DNA of 64,000 nucleotides from assembly GCF_016907545.1 (NCBI RefSeq), contig NZ_JAFBCD010000001.1, forward strand, positions 3,472,001 through 3,536,000, given 5' to 3'. This stretch comes from Paenarthrobacter ilicis (GTDB taxonomy: Bacteria; Actinomycetota; Actinomycetes; Actinomycetales; Micrococcaceae). The translations under genes and the position numbers were made by a program. Below, in pieces: positions 24,391 to 32,277 of this stretch (position 1 is its first letter; each line of letters begins with the position of its first letter). A model generated the notes under the pieces. The model did not search any database. It was given only the letters and a program-made list of their open reading frames with translations, and was not told where the DNA came from.

Positions 24391-24487
24391 GTTGCCTCCG
24401 CCACCTGCTTTGGTGACCACCCGCCGTCGACACGCCGTCTCAAAGATGTACGACGCCGGTCAATGTAACCAAAGTGGGTGGCGGCGG
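24391..24487. repeat. Palindromic intergenic repeat, copy B
   Basis: 25-bp arms at 24391-24415 (TGCCTCCGCCACCTGCTTTG then GTGAC) and 24463-24487, 21 of 25 pairs complementary, with a 47-base spacer. It sits between convergent genes where it can act as a terminator. Core words CCGCCACC and CTTTGGT reappear, degenerate, at 4420-4501 and around 1813-1856. Confidence 0.65.
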
Positions 24488-24519
24488 CACACCCGGCCCG
24501 GCCGTGACGCGGGGTACGG

Positions 24520-25002
24520 CTAGTTCTTGGCGGCCCTGACCGGGTGCTCGCTCAGGATGGACAACCTGTTGAAGGCGTTGATTCCAATTGCTGCCATGCA
24601 CAACACGCTGATTTGCTGGTCAGTGTAGTGCTGGCGCGCCGTCTCGAAGAGTTCCGGGCTGGGCCTGGATGAGGACATGCGCGTGATCTGCTCGGCGATC
24701 TCCATGGCCACCACCTCCGCAGGTTCAAACAACTGGACCTCGCGATAGACGGCCACCAAGGACAGTCGTTGTTCCGTTTCCCCGTACTTCAGTGCCCTCC
24801 GGTGGTGGAGATCCAAGCAGAAAGCGCACCCGTTGATCTGCGAGCAAAGGTAGTTGATGAGTTCAAGGGTCCGGCGCGGGATTCCCACGCTGTCAGCCTG
24901 TTCCACCAGCTGATGTGAATAGTGGCTGAGGGTCGCGTAGAGATCAGGTTGCTGCTTGTCCAAGTAACCGGCGAGGCGCGGTTTTGTTTCCTGTTCGGGC
25001 AT
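24520..25002 (-). CDS. Carboxymuconolactone decarboxylase/AhpD-like protein
   Basis: 160 residues, all-helical. The AhpD-type redox motif appears as INGCAFCLDLHHRRALKYG (C-x2-C-x3-H), followed by a regular helix with EQRLSLVAVYRE. Such proteins act as alkylhydroperoxidases or as thiol-dependent reductases; without a lipoamide partner in view the exact role is open. The gene is alone on its strand and convergent with the permease. Its upstream 78 bp carry GAGAGGG direct repeats but nothing I can call. It is separated from the cysteine-synthase-like operon by those 78 bases and reads in the same direction, so read-through from that operon is possible. Confidence 0.82.
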   Translation of the reverse strand: MPEQETKPRLAGYLDKQQPDLYATLSHYSHQLVEQADSVGIPRRTLELINYLCSQINGCAFCLDLHHRRALKYGETEQRLSLVAVYREVQLFEPAEVVAMEIAEQITRMSSSRPSPELFETARQHYTDQQISVLCMAAIGINAFNRLSILSEHPVRAAKN

Positions 25003-25080
25003 GGTTGGAGTTTAACGCACCCCCCGTGGGCAGTTATGTGAGAGAGGGACGCCAAAAAGGCGGCGGGATGTGAGAGAGGG

Positions 25081-26196
25081 TCAGTCCGGGGTGTCGGCGG
25101 CCAGGCGTATGCCGTGCCGGGCCAGCCACGACGGGTTGAAGGCCTTGCTCAGATAGTTCGTCCCGGCGTCGGGCGCTATGGCCACCACCACAGAGCCCGG
25201 CGGGGCAGCACGGGCAACCCGCACTGCAGCCGCAACGGTCAGCCCGGAAGACGGCCCCAGTGCCAGGCCTTCCTCGTCCAGGAGCCGGTGCACGGTGGTG
25301 TACACCTCGTCATTGGGAATGCGGAGGAAACGGTCAACCACGGAGCGGTCAAAGATTTGGGGCCACTGGGACTCGGGCCACGAATTGCCTACCCCGTCCA
25401 CCAGGATCTCGCCGGGATGCCCTCCGCTGTAGGCCGACCCGTAAGGGTCCGCTCCCACCACCTCAATATGCCCGCCGGGGCGGGTCGCCGCCACCTGTTT
25501 CTTGAGATAACGCCCGTTGCCGCTGATGGTCCCCCCTGTTCCAATGCCGGCTACGAAGTGCGTGATGGTACCGCCGGTCTGTTCCCAGATCTCGGGGCCG
25601 GTGGTTCTGTAATGAGCCAGCGGGTTGGCCGGGTTGTCGAACTGCATGGCCCGCCAGGCTCCCGGCGTCTCCGCCGTGATGCGGGCGGCCAAAGCTCGCG
25701 CGTTCTCCGGCGATTCAGGCGGCGCATTCCAATCCGTCAGGATCACCCGGGCTCCGTAGCTGCGCAGCGCCGCAAGCTTCTCCTTGGAGATGGTGTCGCC
25801 GGTGATCACCACCACGGGATGTCCCGTCAGCCGGCCAATGAGAGCCAACCCGATCCCGGTATTGCCGGAGGTGCTCTCCACAATGGTGGCCCCTGGCCGC
25901 AATTCCCCTGATTCCTCGGCCGCCCGGACCATGCTCAGGGCCGTACGGTCCTTGATGGAACCGCCGGGATTCTCGGACTCCAGTTTGATGTGGATGGAGC
26001 TGCCCAGCCCGCGGCCCAGGGCCTCCAACCTCACCAGGGGCGTATTGCCCACCTTTTCCAGGATGGACCCGCTTTCCAGGATGGACTTGTTTAGAACCGC
26101 CCTGTCCTCTGAAGCCCCACCCGGCACCGCACCACGGAACCCGTCCGGGGCAAACTCTGCAGCATGCCTGCCGCGATTACCGGTTGTTGTGCTCAC
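25081..26196 (-). CDS. Cysteine synthase/cystathionine beta-synthase-like PLP enzyme
   Basis: 371 residues from GTG 26196, which overlaps the upstream stop as GTGA; GTG 26205 is an alternative. Fold-type II PLP enzyme: PLP lysine about residue 82 in GGSIKDRTA, substrate loop STSGNTGIGLA, glycine-rich phosphate loop GIGTGGTISG, and PSSGL near the C-terminus. These enzymes do beta-replacement on O-acetylserine, serine or cysteine. An extra 40-residue N-terminal part (FAPDGFRGAVPGGASEDRAV) precedes the core. It is third in an operon with an LLM monooxygenase and a HAL-like lyase, so it may process a sulfur or amino-acid fragment made by them instead of serving basic cysteine synthesis. Confidence 0.87.
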   Translation of the reverse strand: MSTTTGNRGRHAAEFAPDGFRGAVPGGASEDRAVLNKSILESGSILEKVGNTPLVRLEALGRGLGSSIHIKLESENPGGSIKDRTALSMVRAAEESGELRPGATIVESTSGNTGIGLALIGRLTGHPVVVITGDTISKEKLAALRSYGARVILTDWNAPPESPENARALAARITAETPGAWRAMQFDNPANPLAHYRTTGPEIWEQTGGTITHFVAGIGTGGTISGNGRYLKKQVAATRPGGHIEVVGADPYGSAYSGGHPGEILVDGVGNSWPESQWPQIFDRSVVDRFLRIPNDEVYTTVHRLLDEEGLALGPSSGLTVAAAVRVARAAPPGSVVVAIAPDAGTNYLSKAFNPSWLARHGIRLAADTPD

Positions 26197-27740
26197 CGTT
26201 CCCACTTTCCTTCCAGCCCGGCCGCTGCCTCCCGCAGCAAGGCGCGCGCCCGTTCCACCAGGTCAGCTGCTGCGGGACGATCAGTCAGGAGATCGGCCAG
26301 CCTGCCCACCACCGCACCGGTCCCTTGGCCAAGCGGCCGCCCATCTTTGGCCCCGATCAGCAGGTACGACGCCGTCAGCGCTTCGATAACCAGCAATTTT
26401 TCCAACGAATCCAAGGACTTTTCGAGGTACTGAAGAGCCAGCGGCGCCAGGGTTGAATGGTCCTCGACGTCGGCCGACAAGGTGGGAGCGCCAAGGGTTG
26501 CCGGGGCTGCCAGGAACTTGAGTTCAGCCAACAAACCGGCCGCCGAATACCAGAGCAAGCCAGGTAATTCTTCCTGGACCAGACCGGATTTTGCCGCCTC
26601 CCCCAAGAGTTTTGCGCGGATGGCACGCTGCGGCGGGTACAGCTTGGCAATGCGCCGCTCACTGGAGATCCCCACATGGGCCACCGCCAGCCGGAGGCCT
26701 TCAAAGGAAAGCGCCAACTGCAGGGGCTGGAAGTTCCCGCCGGACACCATCACCCCGGAGTCCACGTCCGCCAAGGGATTGTCGCCCCGGCCATTGAGCT
26801 CAACCTCCAAGGCGAGTTCGAGCCCGGCTACCAGGGACCGGAAGGCGCCGTGGGTTTGCGGCGCCGCCCTGAAGGACAGCGGGTCCTGCACGGAAACTTC
26901 CGGACGGACGTCCTCCAACCACCCACCGCTGAGCAACCGCCGCACCGCCGCAGCCGACTCCTTCTGTCCGTCCACCGCCTTGGCCGCCTGGATGGCGGGC
27001 GAGAACGGGCTGAGGTTGCCGCCGTCGTCGTACCTGGCGATCGCCTCAAGCGAGAGTGACAGTGCGACGTCGGCCAACCCGGCCAGGTGCTGCAATCGCA
27101 CCAGGGCGAGCGTCCCCGCACCTACGGAGTACGCGTTGGCGCTCACCAGTGCCAACGCTTCTCCGGCCCCGAGTTGCAGGGGCTGCAGGCCGGCGTCGGC
27201 GAGAGCTTTGGCCCCGGGCACCACGGTGCCATCGGCTTGGAAGGCTTGCCCCTCACCCAGCGCAACGGCGGCGACGGCGGCCAGCTGGGTGAGGTCGGAC
27301 GAGCCCACGGATCCTTCGCGCGGGATGGCGGGGAAGACTCCGCGGTTGAAGAGTTCGGCGTAAAACCGGGCGGTGCTGGCCCGGACGCCCGAACCGCCGC
27401 GGCTGAATCCAACCAGGCGGGCCAGGATGATGGAGCGCGCGGCGGCGCGGTCCAGGTACTGGCCCACGCCGCTGTTGTGATACCTGACCACCTGGACCTG
27501 ATAGGCCAGGAGTGACTTCTCCTCCACAGCCGTATCCCGGCCCGACCCCAGCAGGGTGTTCAGCCCATAGACGCGTTGACCGGAGGAAGCAGCGCGCTCC
27601 ACCACTTCACGGGATCGGCCAATGAGGGCCAGGACGTCCTGGGTGAGCTCCACCCGTGCTAGGGAATCGGACGCAGCCCGGGCAATATCCCCAGCACGGA
27701 CATGTGCCGTTCCCAGCAGGAGAGTGTCATGTGACGCCAT
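26193..27740 (-). CDS. HAL/PAL-family ammonia-lyase homologue lacking the MIO triad
   Basis: 515 residues, the usual length of histidine ammonia-lyase. Conserved: YGLNT (residues 58-62) and the GSVG...DL frame at 143-150. The Ala-Ser-Gly that cyclises to the MIO cofactor is replaced: the motif reads GSVGSSDLTQL, one residue shorter than GSVGASGDLAPL. The family's DPYSLRCQPQ reads DPLSFRAAPQ, losing a catalytic Tyr, and SGGNFHG reads SGGNFQP. So the fold is kept but MIO chemistry is probably lost. Such MIO-less relatives are known for eliminations with better leaving groups than ammonia (ergothionase is one as I recall). It overlaps both operon neighbours, so it is tightly coupled to them. Confidence 0.85.
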   Translation of the reverse strand: MASHDTLLLGTAHVRAGDIARAASDSLARVELTQDVLALIGRSREVVERAASSGQRVYGLNTLLGSGRDTAVEEKSLLAYQVQVVRYHNSGVGQYLDRAAARSIILARLVGFSRGGSGVRASTARFYAELFNRGVFPAIPREGSVGSSDLTQLAAVAAVALGEGQAFQADGTVVPGAKALADAGLQPLQLGAGEALALVSANAYSVGAGTLALVRLQHLAGLADVALSLSLEAIARYDDGGNLSPFSPAIQAAKAVDGQKESAAAVRRLLSGGWLEDVRPEVSVQDPLSFRAAPQTHGAFRSLVAGLELALEVELNGRGDNPLADVDSGVMVSGGNFQPLQLALSFEGLRLAVAHVGISSERRIAKLYPPQRAIRAKLLGEAAKSGLVQEELPGLLWYSAAGLLAELKFLAAPATLGAPTLSADVEDHSTLAPLALQYLEKSLDSLEKLLVIEALTASYLLIGAKDGRPLGQGTGAVVGRLADLLTDRPAAADLVERARALLREAAAGLEGKWER

Positions 27741-29068
27741 CAGAAATCCAGGAGGTTCTGGCGGAAGCCACCGTTGCCGTAACTCTTCCTCAACAGGCCG
27801 CGGCGGCGCAGCTCGGGGGTGAGCTTGTCCAGAACGCCGTGGACTGTGGCGGGATCCACGAAGCCGGAGAAGAGGAAACCGTCGCCGCCCACGGCAGCAC
27901 CCGTTTCTTCCAGATAATCGGCAATCTCCTCCGCGGTGCCAATGATCGAATCGCCAGCGCCGCCGCTGCGGGCCTGGAGGATCTGCCGGAGCGTGGACCC
28001 GGGAGGAGCCGCCTTGGCGAAGTGCTCCAGCGTGCCTTGATTGCTGTTGGTGCTCAATTCCGGCAACGGAGCGTCCAGGTCGAATTGCTTGAAGTCGATC
28101 ACCGAAAGATAGGAGATGGAATTCAGCTGGCTGTCGATGTCGCGCTGGGTCAGTTCCCGCCGCTGGGCACGGAGTTCCCGGGCTTCAGCGGTGGTTCCCA
28201 CCACGGTGGGCTTCAGAACAAAAAGTACCTTGACGGCGTCGGGATCCCTTCCTGCCTTGGTGGCCTCGGTACGGATCGAATCACGGTAGGCCTTCATGCC
28301 GTCCACACCGCGGGCCAAGGCGATGGCCACGTCCGCGTGCCCACCTGCGAAAGCCTTGCCGCGGGGAGAGGCGCCGGCTTGAACCAGCACGGGCTCCTCG
28401 GGCAGGGGTGCAGTGTTCAGCGGGCCCCGGACGGAGAAGAAATCACCGGTGTGATGGATGGGATGCACTTTGTTGTGATCGGCGAAGACGCCGGCGGAGC
28501 TGTCCTCACGGATCGCGTCAGGTTCCCAGCTACGCCACAGCTGCCTGACCACGTCCACGAATTCCTCAGCCTTTTCGTACCGTAGGTCGTGCTCGATCTG
28601 CTGGTCCAACCCGTAGTTTTGCGCGGCGAGGTCGCTGCCGGAGGTCACCACGTTCCAGCCCAACTGGCCGTCGGAGAAGTGCTGCAGGGTGGCCAGCAGC
28701 CGTGCAGCAGTAAACGGCGGGTAGAAGGAAGCACTGACGGTGGGAACAATGCCCAGGTGCTGGGTGGCTGAGAGCAGGTACGGAACCAACGCCAAAGGAT
28801 CGTGCTTGGGCGCGAAGGATGCGTGGGCCAGGGAAACCTCGGCCGTGCCCCCGTAGGTGTCCGGAACAGTCAGCGAATCCTCAATGATGAACAGGTCCAG
28901 GCCGGATCGCTCGAACGCGCGCACCGCCTCCTGGTACAGGGCTGGCTTCTTCCAGTCATAGCCCAGGCTGTAGCCCGGAGTTCCCCAGCCCTGGACGCCA
29001 AATCCGTGGCCTACAAACCATCCAAAATGCAGCATGGGCTCGAGTGTAGAACTGCTCTGTCCGTTCAC
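27740..29068 (-). CDS. LLM-class flavin-dependent monooxygenase (NtaA/SnaA/DszA type)
   Basis: 442 residues, TIM-barrel FMN-dependent monooxygenase. Diagnostic blocks: HFGWFVGHGFGVQGW near the N-terminus, IIEDSLTVPDTYGG, GWNVVTSGSDLAAQNYG (the family's GWN-V-T) and VLVQAGASPRGKAFAG (the QAGxSxxG block). Members oxidise nitrilotriacetate, dibenzothiophene sulfone and other C-N or C-S compounds using FMNH2 from a separate reductase, none of which is in the window. It is first in the three-gene operon with the MIO-less lyase (TGATG overlap) and the cysteine-synthase-like gene. The divergent neighbour is a SAM-riboswitch sulfur operon, pointing to organosulfur breakdown. Confidence 0.88.
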   Translation of the reverse strand: MNGQSSSTLEPMLHFGWFVGHGFGVQGWGTPGYSLGYDWKKPALYQEAVRAFERSGLDLFIIEDSLTVPDTYGGTAEVSLAHASFAPKHDPLALVPYLLSATQHLGIVPTVSASFYPPFTAARLLATLQHFSDGQLGWNVVTSGSDLAAQNYGLDQQIEHDLRYEKAEEFVDVVRQLWRSWEPDAIREDSSAGVFADHNKVHPIHHTGDFFSVRGPLNTAPLPEEPVLVQAGASPRGKAFAGGHADVAIALARGVDGMKAYRDSIRTEATKAGRDPDAVKVLFVLKPTVVGTTAEARELRAQRRELTQRDIDSQLNSISYLSVIDFKQFDLDAPLPELSTNSNQGTLEHFAKAAPPGSTLRQILQARSGGAGDSIIGTAEEIADYLEETGAAVGGDGFLFSGFVDPATVHGVLDKLTPELRRRGLLRKSYGNGGFRQNLLDF

Positions 29069-29229
29069 CGCGACCTGATTTCTTGCGAAGTTACAGGGGG
29101 ACGTACTGCGTCAATTATGCTCCCGGGAGGTCACAAAAGGACCCAGCCCAAGGCATTGCCGGTTACGCAACATGACGGTGGTGATTCTGCCTCCAAGTGC
29201 GCCCAAGCGCTGCGAAATGCTACGTTTTT

Positions 29230-29330
29230 CTTGAGTAATGAGTACCAGCGCGAAGCCCTGACTTGCTGGTCGGCAACCCTCTCTCCGGCGGGGTGCCTCA
29301 GGTGACTACTCGGCGTATCGGACAAATTCG
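29230..29330 (+). ncRNA. SAM-IV-type S-adenosylmethionine riboswitch
   Basis: The run ATGAGTACCAGCGCGAAGCC, then CTTGCTGGTCGGCAACCCTC and GGGGTGCCTCAGGTGA, matches the SAM-I/SAM-IV core as found in actinobacteria. Pairings I can draw: P1 GAGTA (29233-29237) with TACTC (29307-29311); P2 CCAGC (29245-29249) with GCTGG (29265-29269); P3 around ACCC/GGGGT. It ends about 30 bases before ATG 29361, so binding of SAM probably blocks expression of the DUF1737-rhodanese-sulfhydrylase operon when methionine/SAM is plentiful. The rest of the 292-bp divergent spacer (29069-29229) holds the promoter region of the leftward operon and no gene. Confidence 0.88.
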
Positions 29331-29360
29331 AACTGCAAGCGTGACTGAGGAGCACCAGCT

Positions 29361-29621
29361 ATGCCTGAACCCACTGAAGAAAAACTTTCCTACCGCCTGA
29401 TAACGGGCCCGGATAACCGCGAATTCTGCGAGCGCATCAGCGCGGCCCTGGCTGAAGGCTACGTCCTCCATGGCAGCCCGGCAGCAACGTTCAACGGTGC
29501 CCAGGTCATTGTTGCCCAAGCCGTTGTGCTGCCCGCCGCCATCGCGAGTGCCGACGCCGCGGTGGCAACCGCCGTCGACGAATTGGAAGGCGACGACGAA
29601 GCATTCGAGGGACACGCATGA
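29361..29621 (+). CDS. DUF1737 protein, first gene of the SAM-IV operon
   Basis: 86 residues. The first 55 match the DUF1737 pattern: LSYRLITGPDNREFCERISA, then ALAEGYVLHGSPAATFNGAQ and VIVAQAVVLP. The C-terminal 30 residues are Ala/Asp/Glu-rich. GGAG lies 11 bases upstream of the ATG. Function is not known to me for any member. The gene is directly under the SAM-IV riboswitch and overlaps the rhodanese gene by 4 bases, so it should be produced under methionine limitation with a sulfur carrier-type protein and a sulfhydrylase. A role as binding or adaptor protein in sulfur transfer is a guess. Confidence 0.82.
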   Translation: MPEPTEEKLSYRLITGPDNREFCERISAALAEGYVLHGSPAATFNGAQVIVAQAVVLPAAIASADAAVATAVDELEGDDEAFEGHA

Positions 29622-30028
29622 GCTACGCAGGTGACCTGAACCCGCAGGATGCGTGGGCCAAGCTTGAGGAGGGCGCCATTTTGGTGGACGTCCGCACCGA
29701 AGCCGAATGGGCCCACATCGGCATCCCGGACACCAAGGCAACGGAGAACGATCCCCTGTTCATCCAGTGGAACCTCGCCGGAGGAATCCCCAACCCCAGC
29801 TTCATCGAGGACCTGCAGCAGCAGGCTCCGGAGGGTGACGGCGTCGAACTGGTGTTCCTTTGCCGTTCAGGGCAGCGGTCAATCTCCGCCGCCACGGCAG
29901 CAACGCAGGCCGGCTTCACCGCCTACAACGTTCTTGAAGGCTTTGAAGGTGAGCCGGACCGCTATGGCGAGCGCACTGTCAATGGTTGGAAAAACCGCGG
30001 CCTGCCGACGAACCTGGGGACCAACTAA
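29618..30028 (+). CDS. Rhodanese-like sulfurtransferase
   Basis: 136 residues, one rhodanese domain. The N-terminal CH2A block reads ILVDVRTEAEWAHIGIPD and the active-site loop is CRSGQRS with Cys82 as persulfide carrier. The C-terminal GFTAYNVLEGFEG is the CH2B-like end. Single-domain rhodaneses pass sulfane sulfur to acceptors. Gene order DUF1737-rhodanese-sulfhydrylase under one SAM-IV riboswitch suggests that it supplies or channels reduced sulfur to the sulfhydrylase. Overlaps the upstream gene (ATGA) and ends at the base before the sulfhydrylase ATG, so translation is coupled across the operon. Cytoplasmic; no signal peptide. Confidence 0.9.
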   Translation: MSYAGDLNPQDAWAKLEEGAILVDVRTEAEWAHIGIPDTKATENDPLFIQWNLAGGIPNPSFIEDLQQQAPEGDGVELVFLCRSGQRSISAATAATQAGFTAYNVLEGFEGEPDRYGERTVNGWKNRGLPTNLGTN

Positions 30029-31237
30029 ATGACTTTCAATCCCGACGCCGCCGGCTGGAGCCCCGACACCCAGGCCGTACGCGGTGGACTTGACCGTACC
30101 AATTTCCAGGAAACGTCCGAGGCCGTCTTCCTGAACTCCGGCTTCGTTTACGAATCCGCGGCAGCAGCCGAGCGCGCTTTTACGGGCGAGGACGAACGAT
30201 TCGTCTACTCCCGATACGGCAACCCGTCGGTGGCCACCTTCCAGGAGCGCCTCCGACTGCTGGAAGGCACCGAAGCTTGCTTTGCGACCGCGTCGGGCAT
30301 GTCCGCGGTCTTCACCGCATTGGGTGCCCTGTTGGCAGCAGGCGACCGTGTGGTGGCCGCCCGGTCACTGTTTGGCTCCTGCTTTGTGATCCTGAACGAA
30401 ATCCTGCCGCGCTGGGGCGTGGAAACGGTGTTTGTTGATGGCCCGGACCTGGACCAGTGGCGCGAAGCCCTGGCTGAGCCCACCACTGCGGTGTTCTTCG
30501 AATCGCCGTCAAACCCCATGCAGGAAATCGTGGATGTTGAAGCGGTCAGCGCGTTGGCCCATGCTGCCGGAGCCACCGTGGTGGTGGACAACGTGTTTGC
30601 CACGCCGCTGTTGCAGCGTTGTGGCGACCTGGGCGCTGACGTGATTGTGTACTCGGGGACCAAGCACATTGATGGCCAGGGACGCGTCCTGGGTGGCGCA
30701 ATCCTGGGTACCAAGGAATTCATCGATGGGCCCGTGAAGCAGCTCATGCGGCACACCGGCCCCGCACTGTCCGCCTTCAACGCATGGGTGCTGACCAAGG
30801 GCCTGGAGACCATGGGCCTGCGTGTGGGCCACAGCTCGGCCTCCGCCTTGAAGATCGCGGAATGGCTGGAGCAGCAGCCCGCCATCAGCTGGGTCAAGTA
30901 CCCGCTGTTGAAGTCCCACCCGCAATATGAGCTCGCGGCACAGCAGATGAAGGCCGGCGGAACAGTGCTGACCTTCGAGTTGTCCCCGTCCTCCGGGCGT
31001 TCCGCAAAAGAAGCCGCCTTCGCTTTGCTGGACGGCCTGGGGGTCATCGACATTTCCAACAACCTGGGTGACTCCAAGTCGCTCATCACCCACCCGGCCA
31101 CCACCACCCACCGCGCCATGGGCCCGGAGGGTCGCGCAGCAATTGGGCTGAGCGATGGCGTGGTGCGGTTGTCCGTGGGCCTTGAGGACGTTGAGGACCT
31201 GATTCTGGACCTGGAAAAAGCCCTCAAACAGGTGTAG
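30029..31237 (+). CDS. metZ: O-succinyl/O-acetylhomoserine sulfhydrylase
   Basis: 402 residues, Cys/Met-metabolism PLP enzyme. PLP lysine is K212 in YSGTKHIDGQGRVLGG; the YSRYGNPSVATFQERL substrate/cofactor block and ATASGMSAVFTALGALL are present. In MetZ the GQGR after the lysine is characteristic. It makes homocysteine directly from activated homoserine and sulfide, bypassing cystathionine. The SAM-IV riboswitch about 700 bases upstream controls the operon, which is the expected feedback. ATG 30029 directly follows the rhodanese stop. No own terminator is seen; an 89-bp palindromic element lies 51 bases downstream and could stop transcription. Confidence 0.92.
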   Translation: MTFNPDAAGWSPDTQAVRGGLDRTNFQETSEAVFLNSGFVYESAAAAERAFTGEDERFVYSRYGNPSVATFQERLRLLEGTEACFATASGMSAVFTALGALLAAGDRVVAARSLFGSCFVILNEILPRWGVETVFVDGPDLDQWREALAEPTTAVFFESPSNPMQEIVDVEAVSALAHAAGATVVVDNVFATPLLQRCGDLGADVIVYSGTKHIDGQGRVLGGAILGTKEFIDGPVKQLMRHTGPALSAFNAWVLTKGLETMGLRVGHSSASALKIAEWLEQQPAISWVKYPLLKSHPQYELAAQQMKAGGTVLTFELSPSSGRSAKEAAFALLDGLGVIDISNNLGDSKSLITHPATTTHRAMGPEGRAAIGLSDGVVRLSVGLEDVEDLILDLEKALKQV

Positions 31238-31287
31238 GGCCGCCACGATGGTGTGGTTCGCCGGGCATCGGTAGGCCAACGCGGCAC

Positions 31288-31376
31288 TTTCTGCTGGATC
31301 ATCGCCTAGGACAGTGGGGCGGAAGCACGGGCTTCCAGGGTTTCACCAAGTGGGGAATTCGATGATTCAGCAGAAA
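31288..31376. repeat. 89-bp palindromic element, copy 1
   Basis: Terminal inverted repeats of 17 bp: TTTCTGCTGGATCATCG (31288-31304) and its inverse (31360-31376) with one mismatch. A second 89-bp copy at 32278-32366 has the same length, the same arms and about 33 of 55 identical inner bases including GGGTTTCACCAAGTG versus GGGTTCCACCACGTG. Together they bracket one gene. Confidence 0.85.
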
Positions 31377-31447
31377 TTGCCATGACCTTATCCACATAAG
31401 ACAGGCTCCCCGGTCCCAACAGTCTCGCGCCGTGGCTGGCTGTCCCT

Positions 31448-32272
31448 ATGGACGCACACGAATTCTTGGTTTCAGTGGGTGGAGTGGCAAAAGTCAGTCT
31501 CCTTAGAGGACACGGTTACGGACCAGCGGAACTCCGGAAGATGGACGGAGCGTACCAACCCCGGCACGGCATCTGGGCATTACCTTCCGCGGATAAGGAG
31601 TATCTCTCTGCTCTTGTGCACAACGGATACCTCACGTGCGCCAGTGCGGCCGTCCGCTATGGGCTCTGGCTCAAAGACCAGCCAACACGTCTCCACTTGG
31701 CAACAAGGCATAACCGCGGCGGTGGATTCATACGGCATGGTGGCCTGCGGCTGGGTTCGGAGGGACTCTTGCCCGTCGCCTCCTTGGAAGACACTGTCAT
31801 CCATGCCTTGACTTGCCTGTCCGACGTCGATGCCATTGCAATGGCAGAGTCGGCGATGAAAAAGTGCGGAGTTGCCCGGGACGTCCTTGAAAGTGAGCTG
31901 ACAGCCAACTACTTCGGAAATGCGAGGAGGAGGTTGCGCATGGCCGATGGCCTGTCCGAATCCGTCCCGGAAATCAGCGCCCGAATACTGTTCGAAGCGG
32001 AGGGACTTTCCTTCAAACGCCAAGTCCGCATCCCAGGCGTGGGCCGGGTGGACACGCTGGTGGACGACTGGTTGATCGTGGAGGTCAACGGCTATAAGTT
32101 TCACAGCTCAAGGGCTGCGTGGAGAAAGGACATGGGCAGATTGAACGCCGCGCAGGCCCTGGGATTCCAAACATTGGCCTTTGCCCCGGAAGAGATCTGG
32201 AATTCTCCGGACGAGGTCATGGCCCAGATCCGCAGGCTCTTGGCGCGAGGAAAACCGCAGGCGCGGGCTTGA
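31448..32272 (+). CDS. AbiEi/DUF559-type protein, possible nuclease, between twin palindromes
   Basis: 274 residues. The first 60 residues look like the winged-helix AbiEi antitoxin N-domain (SLLRGHGYGPAELRKMDGAY, then a beta-hairpin GIWAL). The C-terminal 90 residues resemble DUF559/Vsr-like PD-(D/E)xK nucleases: GVGRVDTLVDDWLIVEVNGY has the spaced Asp and Glu, KFHSS the His, and KDMGRLNAAQALG the D-x-x-R helix. The usual Lys of ExK is Asn here, as in many DUF559 members. No AbiEii-type toxin is next to it. Both flanks carry an 89-bp palindromic element (71 bases upstream and 5 bases downstream), which makes the block look like an inserted or mobilised unit. Confidence 0.75.
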   Translation: MDAHEFLVSVGGVAKVSLLRGHGYGPAELRKMDGAYQPRHGIWALPSADKEYLSALVHNGYLTCASAAVRYGLWLKDQPTRLHLATRHNRGGGFIRHGGLRLGSEGLLPVASLEDTVIHALTCLSDVDAIAMAESAMKKCGVARDVLESELTANYFGNARRRLRMADGLSESVPEISARILFEAEGLSFKRQVRIPGVGRVDTLVDDWLIVEVNGYKFHSSRAAWRKDMGRLNAAQALGFQTLAFAPEEIWNSPDEVMAQIRRLLARGKPQARA

Positions 32273-32277
32273 ACGAA

